6,078 nucleotides of DNA, taken from assembly GCA_017646185.1 (NCBI GenBank), contig JAGCNA010000161.1, positions 1-6,078 of the forward strand, written 5' to 3'. Positions within the stretch are counted from its first letter, which is position 1; each line of letters starts with the position of its first letter. The position numbers and the translations under genes were made by a program. This document shows positions 1 through 6,078 of this stretch, one piece after another. This DNA comes from Clostridia bacterium. Lineage in GTDB: Bacteria > Bacillota > Clostridia > Oscillospirales > CAG-382. The notes under the pieces were generated by a model. The model was not told the origin of the DNA, did not search any database, and saw only the letters and a program-made list of their open reading frames with translations.

Positions 1-22
1 AGCCGTAATTAAAATTAAATTT

Positions 23-45
23 GTTTTTTGCGTTACGCAAAAAAC
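23..45. repeat. Perfect hairpin of left repeat element
   Basis: GTTTTTTGCG (23-32) and CGCAAAAAAC (36-45) form a perfect 10-bp stem around a 3-nt loop. It adjoins the heptamer array at 49-83. It resembles the hairpin at 4076-4100 in layout and in its left-hand sequence. A terminator role is less likely because no T-run follows the stem on the minus strand; on the plus strand the bases after it are ACTACC rather than a T-run. Confidence 0.65.
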
Positions 46-48
46 TAC

Positions 49-83
49 CATAGTTCATAGTTTATCGTTCATAGTTCATAGTT
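49..83. repeat. Five tandem CATAGTT heptamers
   Basis: Units at 49-55, 56-62, 63-69 (variant TATCGTT), 70-76 and 77-83, with no spacers. Four are identical and the middle one differs at two positions. The array ends two bases before the valS terminator. Short tandem heptamers of this type are non-coding here; their role is unknown. Confidence 0.85.
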
Positions 84-85
84 AC

Positions 86-112
86 AAAAAAGCACCCTTT
101 CGGGTGCTTTTT
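86..112 (-). terminator. Intrinsic terminator after valS (bidirectional shape)
   Basis: An 11-bp perfect stem (87-97 with 102-112) has a 4-nt loop. Read on the minus strand the loop is GAAA, the core is GGGTGC, and the stem runs into six Ts (91-86). The stop codon of valS is 45 bases upstream. The plus-strand reading also ends in five Ts, so the hairpin could stop transcription from the left as well; no gene on that side is visible in the window. Confidence 0.88.
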
Positions 113-124
113 GTTTATCGGGGT

Positions 125-152
125 CCCCGAGAAGCCGATAGGCTTCTTGGGG
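125..152. repeat. Palindrome between valS stop and terminator
   Basis: Arms 125-136 and 141-152 pair over 12 positions with a GATA (plus-strand) loop. Position 129/148 is a G-U wobble in plus-strand RNA but a C/A mismatch in minus-strand RNA. No T-run follows on the minus strand, so it is not itself a standard terminator. It overlaps a second perfect palindrome, CGGGGTCCCCG (119-129), so two foldings compete. It could be a 3'-end stabilising stem of the valS message or a repetitive extragenic palindrome. Confidence 0.55.
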
Positions 153-156
153 TGAT

Positions 157-2781
157 TTAGCCTAATCTTTCGAGTTCGGCTAAAATGCTTGCTTTAAGGG
201 AAGTAAACTTTTCCAGCTTATCTTTTTCGATATTTACTACCTTTTCGGGGGCGCGGGAAACGAAATCTGCGTTATTCAGCTTTGAATTTGCGGAAAGGAT
301 CATCTTTTCCGCATTCTCCAATTCCTTGGTAAGACGGGCTCTTTCCGCTTCCGTATCCACCATTTCGTTTACGGGGAGATACAAAACGCTGTCGCCGGAA
401 ACGATACTTACGGCGTTTTCGGGCTCTTCGCCCTCAAGGTAAGAAACTCCTGCGGCGGAGGCAAGCTTTTCGAAGAATATCTCGCTGCCTTCAAAGGAAG
501 AACGGTCGGGAGTCTTTATAAAGATATGAGCTTTTCTGGAGGGGGGTACGTTCATTTCCGCACGGCGGTTACGAACAGCCTTTATAGCCTCGATAACACC
601 GGACATATACTTTTCGTCTGCAGGGAAGTTGAGAGCTTCATCGTATGCAGGGTAATCGGAAACCATTATGCTGTCGCCCACGTGGGGGAGTGCCTGCCAG
701 ATCTCTTCGGTAATAAAGGGCATAAAGGGATGGAGCAGCTTAAGGGTGCCGGAAAGCACGTAATTAAGTGTCTGCTGTGCCGCTTTGTTGCTTTCACCCT
801 CTTTTGCGAAAAGACGGGGCTTGATAAGCTCGATATACCAATCGCACAGAATATCCCAAAGGAAATCGTATATACCGCCAACTGCGATGCCGATTTCGAA
901 TTTATCCAGATTTTCTCTGGTTTCTTTAACAACCTTGTTGTAAAGGGAAAGTACCCATTTATCCTCGGGACGGAGGGAAGAAACGTCAAGAGAAGCAAAA
1001 TCCGTATCGTCGGTAAGGTTCATAAGAGTAAATCTTGCGGCGTTCCAGATCTTGTTTGCAAAGTTACGGCTTGCTTCAACACGCTCGGAAGAAAATCTCA
1101 TATCGTTTCCGGGGGAGTTGCCGGTTGCAAGGGTAAAGCGGAGTGCGTCTGCGCCGTAGGTGGAGATTATCTCCAGAGGATCTATACCGTTGCCAAGGGA
1201 TTTGGACATTTTTCTGCCCTGAGCATCTCTTACAAGACCGTGAATAAGCACGGTGTTGAAGGGAGCCTTGCCCGTGTATTCCAGAGAAGAGAAGATCATA
1301 CGGGAAACCCAGAAGGTGATGATATCGTATCCGGTAACAAGGGTGTTTGTGGGGAAGAAGTATTTGTAATCCTCGGTTTCGTTGGGCCAGCCCAAGGTGG
1401 AGAAGGGCCAAAGAGCGGAGGAGAACCAGGTATCCAGAGTATCCTCGTCCTGACGCATCTGTTTACCGCACTTGGGGCAGGTTGCGGTTGCGTCCTTGGT
1501 TACAACCAGTTCGCCGCAATCATCGCAATAGAATGCGGGAATTCTGTGTCCCCACCAAAGCTGACGGGATATACACCAATCGCGTATATTTTCCATCCAA
1601 TGGAAATAGTTTTTATCAAATCTTTCGGGGATAAAGCGGATATCGCCCTCTCTTACCGCCTTAATGGCAGGCTCGGCAAGAGTCTTCATAGCAACGAACC
1701 ACTGCTTGCTTGCTCTGGGTTCGATAGTGGTACCGCAACGGTAGCAGGTGCCGACATTGTGGGCGTGGTCCTCTACGGAAACGAGGAATCCGCCCTCTTC
1801 AAGGTCTTTAACGATAGCCTTGCGGGCTTCGTATCTGTCCATACCTGCGTAAGCGGGGTAATCTTCGGTAATGTGAGCATCGTCGGTCATTACGTTTATA
1901 AGGGGCAGACCGTGGCGTGCGCCTACCTCAAAGTCGTTGGGGTCGTGGGCGGGGGTTATCTTAACAACGCCGGTACCGAAATCCTTTTCAACGTATTCAT
2001 CCGCAACAACGGGAATTTCTCTGCCTACGAGAGGGAGCACGAGAGTTTTTCCGATAAGGTGCTGATATCTTTCGTCGGAGGGGTTAACAGCCACAGCTGT
2101 ATCGCCCAGCAGAGTTTCGGGTCTGGTGGTGGCAAGCTCTACAAATTCGTCACTATCCTTTACGGGGTAGCGGATATGCCAGAAATGTCCTGCCTGATCT
2201 TCGTATTCAACCTCTGCATCGGAAATAGAGGTAAGGCAGTGGGGGCACCAGTTTATAATACGCTCACCGCGGTAGATAAGTCCTTTTTCGTAAAGGCGTA
2301 CGAACACTTCCTTAACCGCTTCGGAGCAGCCTTCGTCAAGAGTAAAACGGGTTCTGGTCCAATCGCAGGAAGAACCAAGCTTTTTAAGCTGTTCAATAAT
2401 TCTTCCGCCGTATTTGGTGTTCCAATCCCAAGCCCGTTCAAGGAATCCGTCTCTGCCGATATCTTCCTTGGTAACGCCTTCTTTGCGCATCTGCTCAACA
2501 ATTTTAGCTTCTGTTGCGATAGATGCGTGGTCGGTACCGGGAAGCCAGAGGGTGGAAAAACCGCACATACGCTTATAACGTGCAAGGATATCCTGCAAGG
2601 TGTTATCCAAAGCGTGTCCCATGTGAAGCTGACCCGTAATGTTGGGAGGGGGAATAACCATGGTAAAGGGAGTTTTTGTGTCGTCACGTAAGGGGGTGAA
2701 ATATCCGTTTTCACTCCACATGGCGTACAGTCTGTCCTCAAAAGAGGAAGGATCGTATTTGGTAGCAAGTTCTTTTTTCAT
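157..2781 (-). CDS. valS: Valyl-tRNA synthetase (class Ia, with editing domain)
   Basis: Cytoplasmic enzyme that joins valine to tRNA-Val using ATP and hydrolyses mischarged Thr-tRNA-Val. Residue numbers count from the preferred start. The catalytic core shows PPPNITG (44-50), the HIGH signature as HMGH (53-56), GTDHASIATE (82-91), WCISRQLWWGHRIP (402-415) and KMSKS (524-528). The inserted CP1 editing domain carries TTRPETLLGD (218-227) and PAHDPNDFEVG (277-287). Cys pairs at 179/182, 346/349, 419/422 and 435/438 look like zinc-binding knuckles. An all-helical anticodon-binding domain covers about 607-750, and a charged coiled-coil arm ends the protein (about 808-874). At 874 aa it is full length for a bacterial ValRS. 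The start at 2781 is chosen over an in-frame ATG at 2793 because AAAGGATG lies 9 nt before it and would overlap the earlier ATG. It follows the DUF1015 gene by 21 nt and ends (TAA, 157-159) just before a terminator. No T-box leader is visible. Confidence 0.98.
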   Translation of the reverse strand: MKKELATKYDPSSFEDRLYAMWSENGYFTPLRDDTKTPFTMVIPPPNITGQLHMGHALDNTLQDILARYKRMCGFSTLWLPGTDHASIATEAKIVEQMRKEGVTKEDIGRDGFLERAWDWNTKYGGRIIEQLKKLGSSCDWTRTRFTLDEGCSEAVKEVFVRLYEKGLIYRGERIINWCPHCLTSISDAEVEYEDQAGHFWHIRYPVKDSDEFVELATTRPETLLGDTAVAVNPSDERYQHLIGKTLVLPLVGREIPVVADEYVEKDFGTGVVKITPAHDPNDFEVGARHGLPLINVMTDDAHITEDYPAYAGMDRYEARKAIVKDLEEGGFLVSVEDHAHNVGTCYRCGTTIEPRASKQWFVAMKTLAEPAIKAVREGDIRFIPERFDKNYFHWMENIRDWCISRQLWWGHRIPAFYCDDCGELVVTKDATATCPKCGKQMRQDEDTLDTWFSSALWPFSTLGWPNETEDYKYFFPTNTLVTGYDIITFWVSRMIFSSLEYTGKAPFNTVLIHGLVRDAQGRKMSKSLGNGIDPLEIISTYGADALRFTLATGNSPGNDMRFSSERVEASRNFANKIWNAARFTLMNLTDDTDFASLDVSSLRPEDKWVLSLYNKVVKETRENLDKFEIGIAVGGIYDFLWDILCDWYIELIKPRLFAKEGESNKAAQQTLNYVLSGTLKLLHPFMPFITEEIWQALPHVGDSIMVSDYPAYDEALNFPADEKYMSGVIEAIKAVRNRRAEMNVPPSRKAHIFIKTPDRSSFEGSEIFFEKLASAAGVSYLEGEEPENAVSIVSGDSVLYLPVNEMVDTEAERARLTKELENAEKMILSANSKLNNADFVSRAPEKVVNIEKDKLEKFTSLKASILAELERLG

Positions 2782-2782
2782 T

Positions 2783-2798
2783 TTATTTATCATCCTTT
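2783..2798 (-). promoter_or_regulatory. valS ribosome binding site that decides the start
   Basis: On the minus strand AAAGGATG (2798-2791) matches 7 of 8 bases of the AAAGGAGG consensus and sits 9 nt before the ATG at 2781-2779. The other in-frame ATG (2793-2791) lies inside this motif and has no usable ribosome binding site of its own. The upstream DUF1015 stop codon (2803-2805) is only a few bases before the motif, so ribosomes finishing that gene could reinitiate here (inference). Confidence 0.75.
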
Positions 2799-2802
2799 TT
2801 TA

Positions 2803-4020
2803 TCAGAATAATCTTCTCATAATAAGTCCCGAAATAAGCTTGGGGTGGAAATATGTGCTCTTTTGGGGCATTTTTTCCCCTGCGTCGGCAACGTCCCGTA
2901 TCTGGGTGACCTTGGTTGCGTTAAGTATGAAGGCTGCAGTTGCGCCCTTGTCCACCGCCTGCACCGCCTCGTCTGTATTGCGGGTGTATTCAAGGCAAGT
3001 CTGGGAAGCAAGGTCTTCCTTTGTAACGCCGAAACGCTTTTCCAGAATAATATCGTGTAAAACGGAAACGTCCAGATCCTTTACGGGAGTAGCGTCCGTA
3101 AGCGCCCACTTAAGGGTTACCCCTCTGTAAACGCCGTTCGCATAGATACCGAAAGCGTGGAGATGCTTGTTGTCCAGGAGGAATTTTTCTGTTTCTTCCT
3201 TATTTTCAAGCACCTTTATATCGAAATCCTCTTCCATATCGGCGAAGATCTTTTGTAAATCTGCTTCTTTTTTAAGTATGCGGTGGGTGGGAAGCACCAA
3301 AAGTCCTTCGGAATCCATGTCCACCATTGTCATAAGCAGCATTCCCGCTTCGGGGTAGCCGGTAAAATCACGGTAGCGCAAAGCGGTTTCGTAGCGATGG
3401 TGTCCGTCTGCGATATACAGCTTTTTATCCGCCATACCTTCGGTTACTGCGTTTATAACGTTTTGGTCGGAAATTCTCCACAAAGTGTGGGTAACTCCCT
3501 CTCCGTCCGTAACCTTGGAAACGGGTTCTTCCTCCGTAACACCGCAGAGGGCGGTTTTCACCCTGCCGTCTTTATCCTCGTAAAGGGAATAAACGGAGGA
3601 AAAGGAGGTGCGGGTGGCAAGAAGCAGACGGAATCTGTCTTCCTTTGCGCCTTTAAGGGTATTTTCGTGGGGGAGGACAACTTTTTCTTCAAAATTATAG
3701 GCTTTGCAAAGAGCTATAATTCCATCGTAATAATATTCCTTTCCGCCAAAGTTAAACGCCACACGGTAAAGGTATATGCTGTCGCTGTCGTCATACGCCA
3801 CAACGCCGTTTTTTATCCAGCTTTCAAGGGTGTGGCGTGCTTCAATATATTTGTTTTCTCCCTCCGGCTTTTCCAGATGAACCAGATTGAATACGCTCTT
3901 TTCGGTAAGCGCCTTTCTCTCCTCGGGAGAAATAATGTCATAAGGGGGGCAGATGTTGTTTTTTAATTTGCCTGCTTTTTTGGTGTAACGCAAGGCTTTG
4001 AAGGGATAAATGATTGCCAT
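2803..4020 (-). CDS. DUF1015 family protein, function unproven
   Basis: A 405-residue soluble protein with no signal peptide or membrane segment, full length for the DUF1015 family. Family hallmarks are an N-terminal YPFKALRY (5-12), PPYDIIS (25-31), HENT (118-121), the central IADGHHRYETAL (203-214), LPTHR (243-247) and the C-terminal MPQKSTYFHPKL (384-395). The biochemical role of the family is not established. From memory, DUF1015 genes in clostridia often sit beside serine-biosynthesis genes such as serA and serC, but none is in this window. The DGHHR core (205-209) resembles the motif of ParB-fold free-serine kinases (SerK/SbnI), so a small-molecule kinase or nucleotide-binding role is possible; that is inference. 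The ATG at 4020 has AAGGAG 8 nt upstream. The gene ends 21 nt before valS, implying co-transcription. No promoter matching TTGACA/TATAAT was recognised ahead of it. Confidence 0.93.
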   Translation of the reverse strand: MAIIYPFKALRYTKKAGKLKNNICPPYDIISPEERKALTEKSVFNLVHLEKPEGENKYIEARHTLESWIKNGVVAYDDSDSIYLYRVAFNFGGKEYYYDGIIALCKAYNFEEKVVLPHENTLKGAKEDRFRLLLATRTSFSSVYSLYEDKDGRVKTALCGVTEEEPVSKVTDGEGVTHTLWRISDQNVINAVTEGMADKKLYIADGHHRYETALRYRDFTGYPEAGMLLMTMVDMDSEGLLVLPTHRILKKEADLQKIFADMEEDFDIKVLENKEETEKFLLDNKHLHAFGIYANGVYRGVTLKWALTDATPVKDLDVSVLHDIILEKRFGVTKEDLASQTCLEYTRNTDEAVQAVDKGATAAFILNATKVTQIRDVADAGEKMPQKSTYFHPKLISGLIMRRLF

Positions 4021-4028
4021 AATAAGTA

Positions 4029-4034
4029 CTCCTT
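4029..4034 (-). promoter_or_regulatory. Ribosome binding site of the DUF1015 gene
   Basis: AAGGAG on the minus strand, 8 nt before the ATG at 4020-4018. It fixes the start and borders the palindromic repeat element that fills the rest of the gap. Confidence 0.85.
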
Positions 4035-4040
4035 TTTAAT

Positions 4041-4068
4041 GATGAATGATGAATGAGAAATGATGAAT
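4041..4068 (+). repeat. Four tandem GATGAAT heptamers
   Basis: Units at 4041-4047, 4048-4054, 4055-4061 (variant GAGAAAT) and 4062-4068, without spacers. They form the left flank of the palindromic element and lie between its hairpin and the DUF1015 ribosome binding site. Confidence 0.8.
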
Positions 4069-4075
4069 TGTGGTT

Positions 4076-4100
4076 GATTTTTGTTCTGCGAACAAAAATC
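4076..4100. repeat. Perfect 11-bp hairpin inside the intergenic element
   Basis: GATTTTTGTTC (4076-4086) and GAACAAAAATC (4090-4100) pair fully around a 3-nt loop. Neither strand has a T-run directly after the stem, so it does not look like a classical terminator for the helicase gene, though it could weaken read-through into DUF1015-valS. Confidence 0.75.
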
Positions 4101-4138
4101 TTCCGAAATTCCTCATTTAGCATCGCTTTGCGATGCGT

Positions 4139-4166
4139 CGCATTCCTCATTCCTCGTTTCTCATTC
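4139..4166 (-). repeat. Four degenerate GAATGAG heptamers
   Basis: Minus-strand units are GAATGAG (4166-4160), AAACGAG (4159-4153), GAATGAG (4152-4146) and GAATGCG (4145-4139). They form the right flank of the palindromic element, in inverted orientation to the array at 4041-4068. The first unit contains the TGA stop codon of the helicase gene. Confidence 0.65.
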
Positions 4167-6078
4167 TATTACGGTCAACTTCGCATACGCACCCAGTAAT
4201 TTTTTAACCATTCCATTATCAAACTGTATCTCATACAGTGCGTCGCCGCCCATAGCTTCGGCGGAGATGATTTCTCCTTCTCCGAAGAAGTTGTGCTTTA
4301 CACGGGTGCTTGCCGCAAGAATAGGTGAAGTCTCCTTGGGTTTTTCGGAAACGAGGGTGGTTTTTGAGGTATATGTATACTCGGGGGCGGGGGTGTATCC
4401 TCCCTTTTTGCCCGAGCCTTTTTCGGATTTAAGACATTCTTCCGGTATTTCCTCCGCAAAGCGGGAAACACGGTTTACGTTGGTTTGTCCGTACATCATA
4501 CGGGTAGAGGTGTGGAGTATAAGAAGCTGTTTTCTTGCTCTGGTCATTGCCACGTATGCAAGTCTGCGCTCTTCCTCCAATTCCTTTTTCTCGCCCATGG
4601 AACGGGAGGAGGGGAACAAGCCTTCCTCAAATCCGGGCAGGAATACGGTGTTAAATTCCAGACCCTTTGCGGAATGTACCGTCATCAAGGTAACACGGGG
4701 TGCGTTTTCCTCGTAATCATCGGTATCCGAAACCAAGGATATATCCTCCAAAAATGCAGAGAGGGAGGGGTCTTTTGCCGTTTCTTCAAAAAGTCTGGCA
4801 GAGGAAATGAATTCCTCTATATTGCGCAATTTATCTTCCCCGTCCTCACCGGAGATAAGGTACTGCTTGTACTGTGTAAGCTCCATTACCTTGTCCACCA
4901 GCTCGCCCAGAGTGTGGGTCTGGGAAAACTCCCGCAATTCCTCAATAAGCATACAAAAAGCGTTAAGCTTGGGGTATGCTCTTGAAAGGGCGGGGAATTC
5001 GTCTGCACGGGAAGCCGCCTCCAGAATACTTATACCCTCTCTTGATGCAAGGGCATCCAGCCCATCAAGGGTGGTTTTGCCGATCCCTCTTGCAGGCACG
5101 TTTATAATACGTCTTGCACGGACATCGTCTTTGGGGTTAAGTATAACCGAAAGATACGCCACCGCATCCTTTATCTCCTTGCGCTCAAAAAAGCGTATGC
5201 CGCCGTAAACGCGGTAGGGGATATGGGCGTGGGAAAGGGCGTTTTCTATGGCGTTTGCCTGTGCGTTCACTCGGTACAGCACGGCAAAATCCCCGTAACC
5301 GTTTATACGGGTGCGCACTTTATCGTCGATATAATTAACAATGTACTGGGCTTCCTCTATCTGGGTGGGAAGCTTTTTAAGGGTTATCTTCTCTCCGTCA
5401 CCTGCGTCGGTCCAAAGGGTCTTTCCCTTTCTGCCCGTGTTGTTTGCAATAACCTCGTTGGCGGCGTTAAGAATATTCTGGGTGGAACGGTAGTTTTGCT
5501 CCAGCCGTATAACCTTGGTTTTGGGGAAGGTTTTATCAAATTCAAGTATATTTTCCACCGTTGCGCCGCGGAAGGAGTATATGGATTGGTCATCATCTCC
5601 CACCACGCAGACGTTTTGTCTGTCCCCCGCAAGGGCGTGGATAAGAAGGCTCTGAGAGGGGTTCGTGTCCTGATATTCGTCAACCAATATATATTCAAAT
5701 TGGTTTTGATATTTCCTCAGCACATCGGGATGTGTATCAAAAAGAATGTTTGTATAAAGAATAATATCGTCAAAATCCAGAGCAGATGCCTGCTTTAAGG
5801 TTTTTGCGTATTCGGTGAAAACAGCGGAAATATGTCTTTCCCTGAAATCGGATGCGGTCTGCTCAAACTCCTCTGCGGTGTATCCCTTTTCTTTAAGACG
5901 GGAGATCTCGTTTTGCAAAACCGAGGGTGTCATTATCTCGTCGCTTAAATTAAGCTTTTTAAGGCAGGCGGTAATGGTCTTTTTGCTGTCGTCGCTGTCG
6001 TATATGGTAAAGCTGTTGTCAAAATCCAAAAGGTGAATATGCTTGCGGAGTATGCGCACGCATATAGAATGGAAGGTA
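4161..6078 (-). CDS. pcrA: ATP-dependent DNA helicase PcrA/UvrD (N-terminus outside window)
   Basis: Superfamily 1A 3'-5' DNA helicase acting in nucleotide excision repair, removal of recombinase filaments and replication-transcription conflicts. The frame stays open to the window edge: the first visible residues, TFHSICVRILR, are motif Ic of PcrA, so roughly 90 residues with the Q motif and Walker A lie beyond 6078. Counting from that Thr, visible motifs are II (LVDEYQDTN, 131-139, catalytic Asp-Glu 133-134), III (GDDDQSIYSFRGA, 160-172), IV (LEQNYRST, 192-199), the 2B-domain INVPARGIG (325-333), V (VTLMTVHSAKGLEF, 462-475) and VI (EERRLAYVAMTRAR, 502-515). A polar linker (about 546-590) leads to a C-terminal Tudor-like domain (about 592-638), the part that contacts RNA polymerase in Gram-positive PcrA. 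All motifs visible in the window are intact. UvrD is the same family; the Tudor tail favours the name pcrA. The TGA stop (4161-4163) overlaps the end of a repeat element. Confidence 0.95.
   Translation of the reverse strand, partial: TFHSICVRILRKHIHLLDFDNSFTIYDSDDSKKTITACLKKLNLSDEIMTPSVLQNEISRLKEKGYTAEEFEQTASDFRERHISAVFTEYAKTLKQASALDFDDIILYTNILFDTHPDVLRKYQNQFEYILVDEYQDTNPSQSLLIHALAGDRQNVCVVGDDDQSIYSFRGATVENILEFDKTFPKTKVIRLEQNYRSTQNILNAANEVIANNTGRKGKTLWTDAGDGEKITLKKLPTQIEEAQYIVNYIDDKVRTRINGYGDFAVLYRVNAQANAIENALSHAHIPYRVYGGIRFFERKEIKDAVAYLSVILNPKDDVRARRIINVPARGIGKTTLDGLDALASREGISILEAASRADEFPALSRAYPKLNAFCMLIEELREFSQTHTLGELVDKVMELTQYKQYLISGEDGEDKLRNIEEFISSARLFEETAKDPSLSAFLEDISLVSDTDDYEENAPRVTLMTVHSAKGLEFNTVFLPGFEEGLFPSSRSMGEKKELEEERRLAYVAMTRARKQLLILHTSTRMMYGQTNVNRVSRFAEEIPEECLKSEKGSGKKGGYTPAPEYTYTSKTTLVSEKPKETSPILAASTRVKHNFFGEGEIISAEAMGGDALYEIQFDNGMVKKLLGAYAKLTVIE

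Larger units (their letters stand above)
4034..4166. repeat. Nested palindromic, MITE-like intergenic element
   Basis: This fills the gap between the helicase and DUF1015 genes. GAATGAGAAA (4051-4060) is repeated exactly as an inverted copy at 4157-4166. A second inverted pair, 4058-4069 with 4107-4118, matches at 11 of 12 positions. Inside lies a perfect 11-bp hairpin (4076-4086 with 4090-4100, 3-nt loop). A separate perfect 7-bp hairpin (4120-4126 with 4130-4136, TTT loop) lies to the right. Heptamer arrays flank both sides. It encodes no transposase and no convincing ORF. Non-autonomous mobile repeat is an inference from structure; target-site duplications were not identified. Confidence 0.6.

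Noticed and set aside
49..83. CRISPR-like array
   Set aside because: Units are 7 nt with no spacers, so this is a simple tandem repeat.
526..2691. 721-codon plus-strand open frame opposite valS
   Set aside because: It is in exact codon register with valS on the other strand, which has complete ValRS motifs. The translation shows no recognisable domain and is explained by codon bias.
2791..2793. First ATG of the valS frame as the start
   Set aside because: It lies inside the AAAGGATG ribosome binding motif; the ATG at 2781 has correct spacing and the next residues begin the usual ValRS N-terminus.
3283..3966. 227-codon plus-strand open frame opposite the DUF1015 gene
   Set aside because: Codon-register shadow of a well-supported family gene; no domain recognised.
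3938..4150. 70-codon minus-strand frame across the intergenic element
   Set aside because: It translates the repeat and then runs out of frame into the DUF1015 gene; the composition is repeat-derived and no domain is recognised.
4021..4160. T-box or other riboswitch ahead of DUF1015-valS
   Set aside because: The gap is too short for a T-box plus RBS, lacks recognisable T-box sequence and a terminator stem with T-run, and is explained by heptamers and palindromes.
4485..5798. Plus-strand open frames of 166 and 191 codons opposite the helicase (4485-4985 and 5223-5798)
   Set aside because: Both are codon-register shadows of intact helicase motifs.
6057..6059. GTG as the start of the helicase gene
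   Set aside because: The frame continues upstream with TFHSIC directly before VRILR, matching motif Ic of PcrA. The GTG is an internal Val codon and the true start is outside the window.

Overview
The window holds three housekeeping-type genes, all on the minus strand. In transcription order (right to left) they are a PcrA/UvrD-family DNA helicase running off the right edge, a complete DUF1015 protein, and a complete valyl-tRNA synthetase (valS) ending near the left edge. The layout suggests a chromosomal segment of a Bacillota bacterium, most likely an uncultured clostridial lineage. The evidence is strong AAGGAG-type ribosome binding sites, a PcrA with the Tudor-like C-terminal domain typical of Gram-positive bacteria, DUF1015 in a clostridial-type context, and short heptamer/palindrome repeats between genes. 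No phage, plasmid, transposase, CRISPR or rRNA/tRNA gene is visible.

Region by region: 1-85 is a short repeat element (a perfect hairpin, then five tandem heptamers). 86-112 is an intrinsic terminator for valS, and 125-152 is a second palindrome between valS and that terminator. 157-2781 is valS, with the second of two close ATGs preferred as start. 2803-4020 is the DUF1015 gene, 21 nt upstream of valS, so the two are very probably co-transcribed. 4021-4160 is the only sizeable intergenic gap; it holds the DUF1015 ribosome binding site and a nested palindromic element with heptamer arrays on both sides. 4161-6078 is the helicase, which lacks its N-terminus (Walker A region) only because the window ends.

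Functionally, the helicase acts in DNA repair and in replication/transcription conflicts, ValRS charges and proofreads tRNA-Val, and DUF1015 is a conserved family of unproven function. No shared pathway is evident. I see no new multi-gene system. The least explained material is the pair of related repeat elements (1-85 and about 4034-4166) and the DUF1015 protein, which has a DGHHR motif resembling that of ParB-fold serine kinases.
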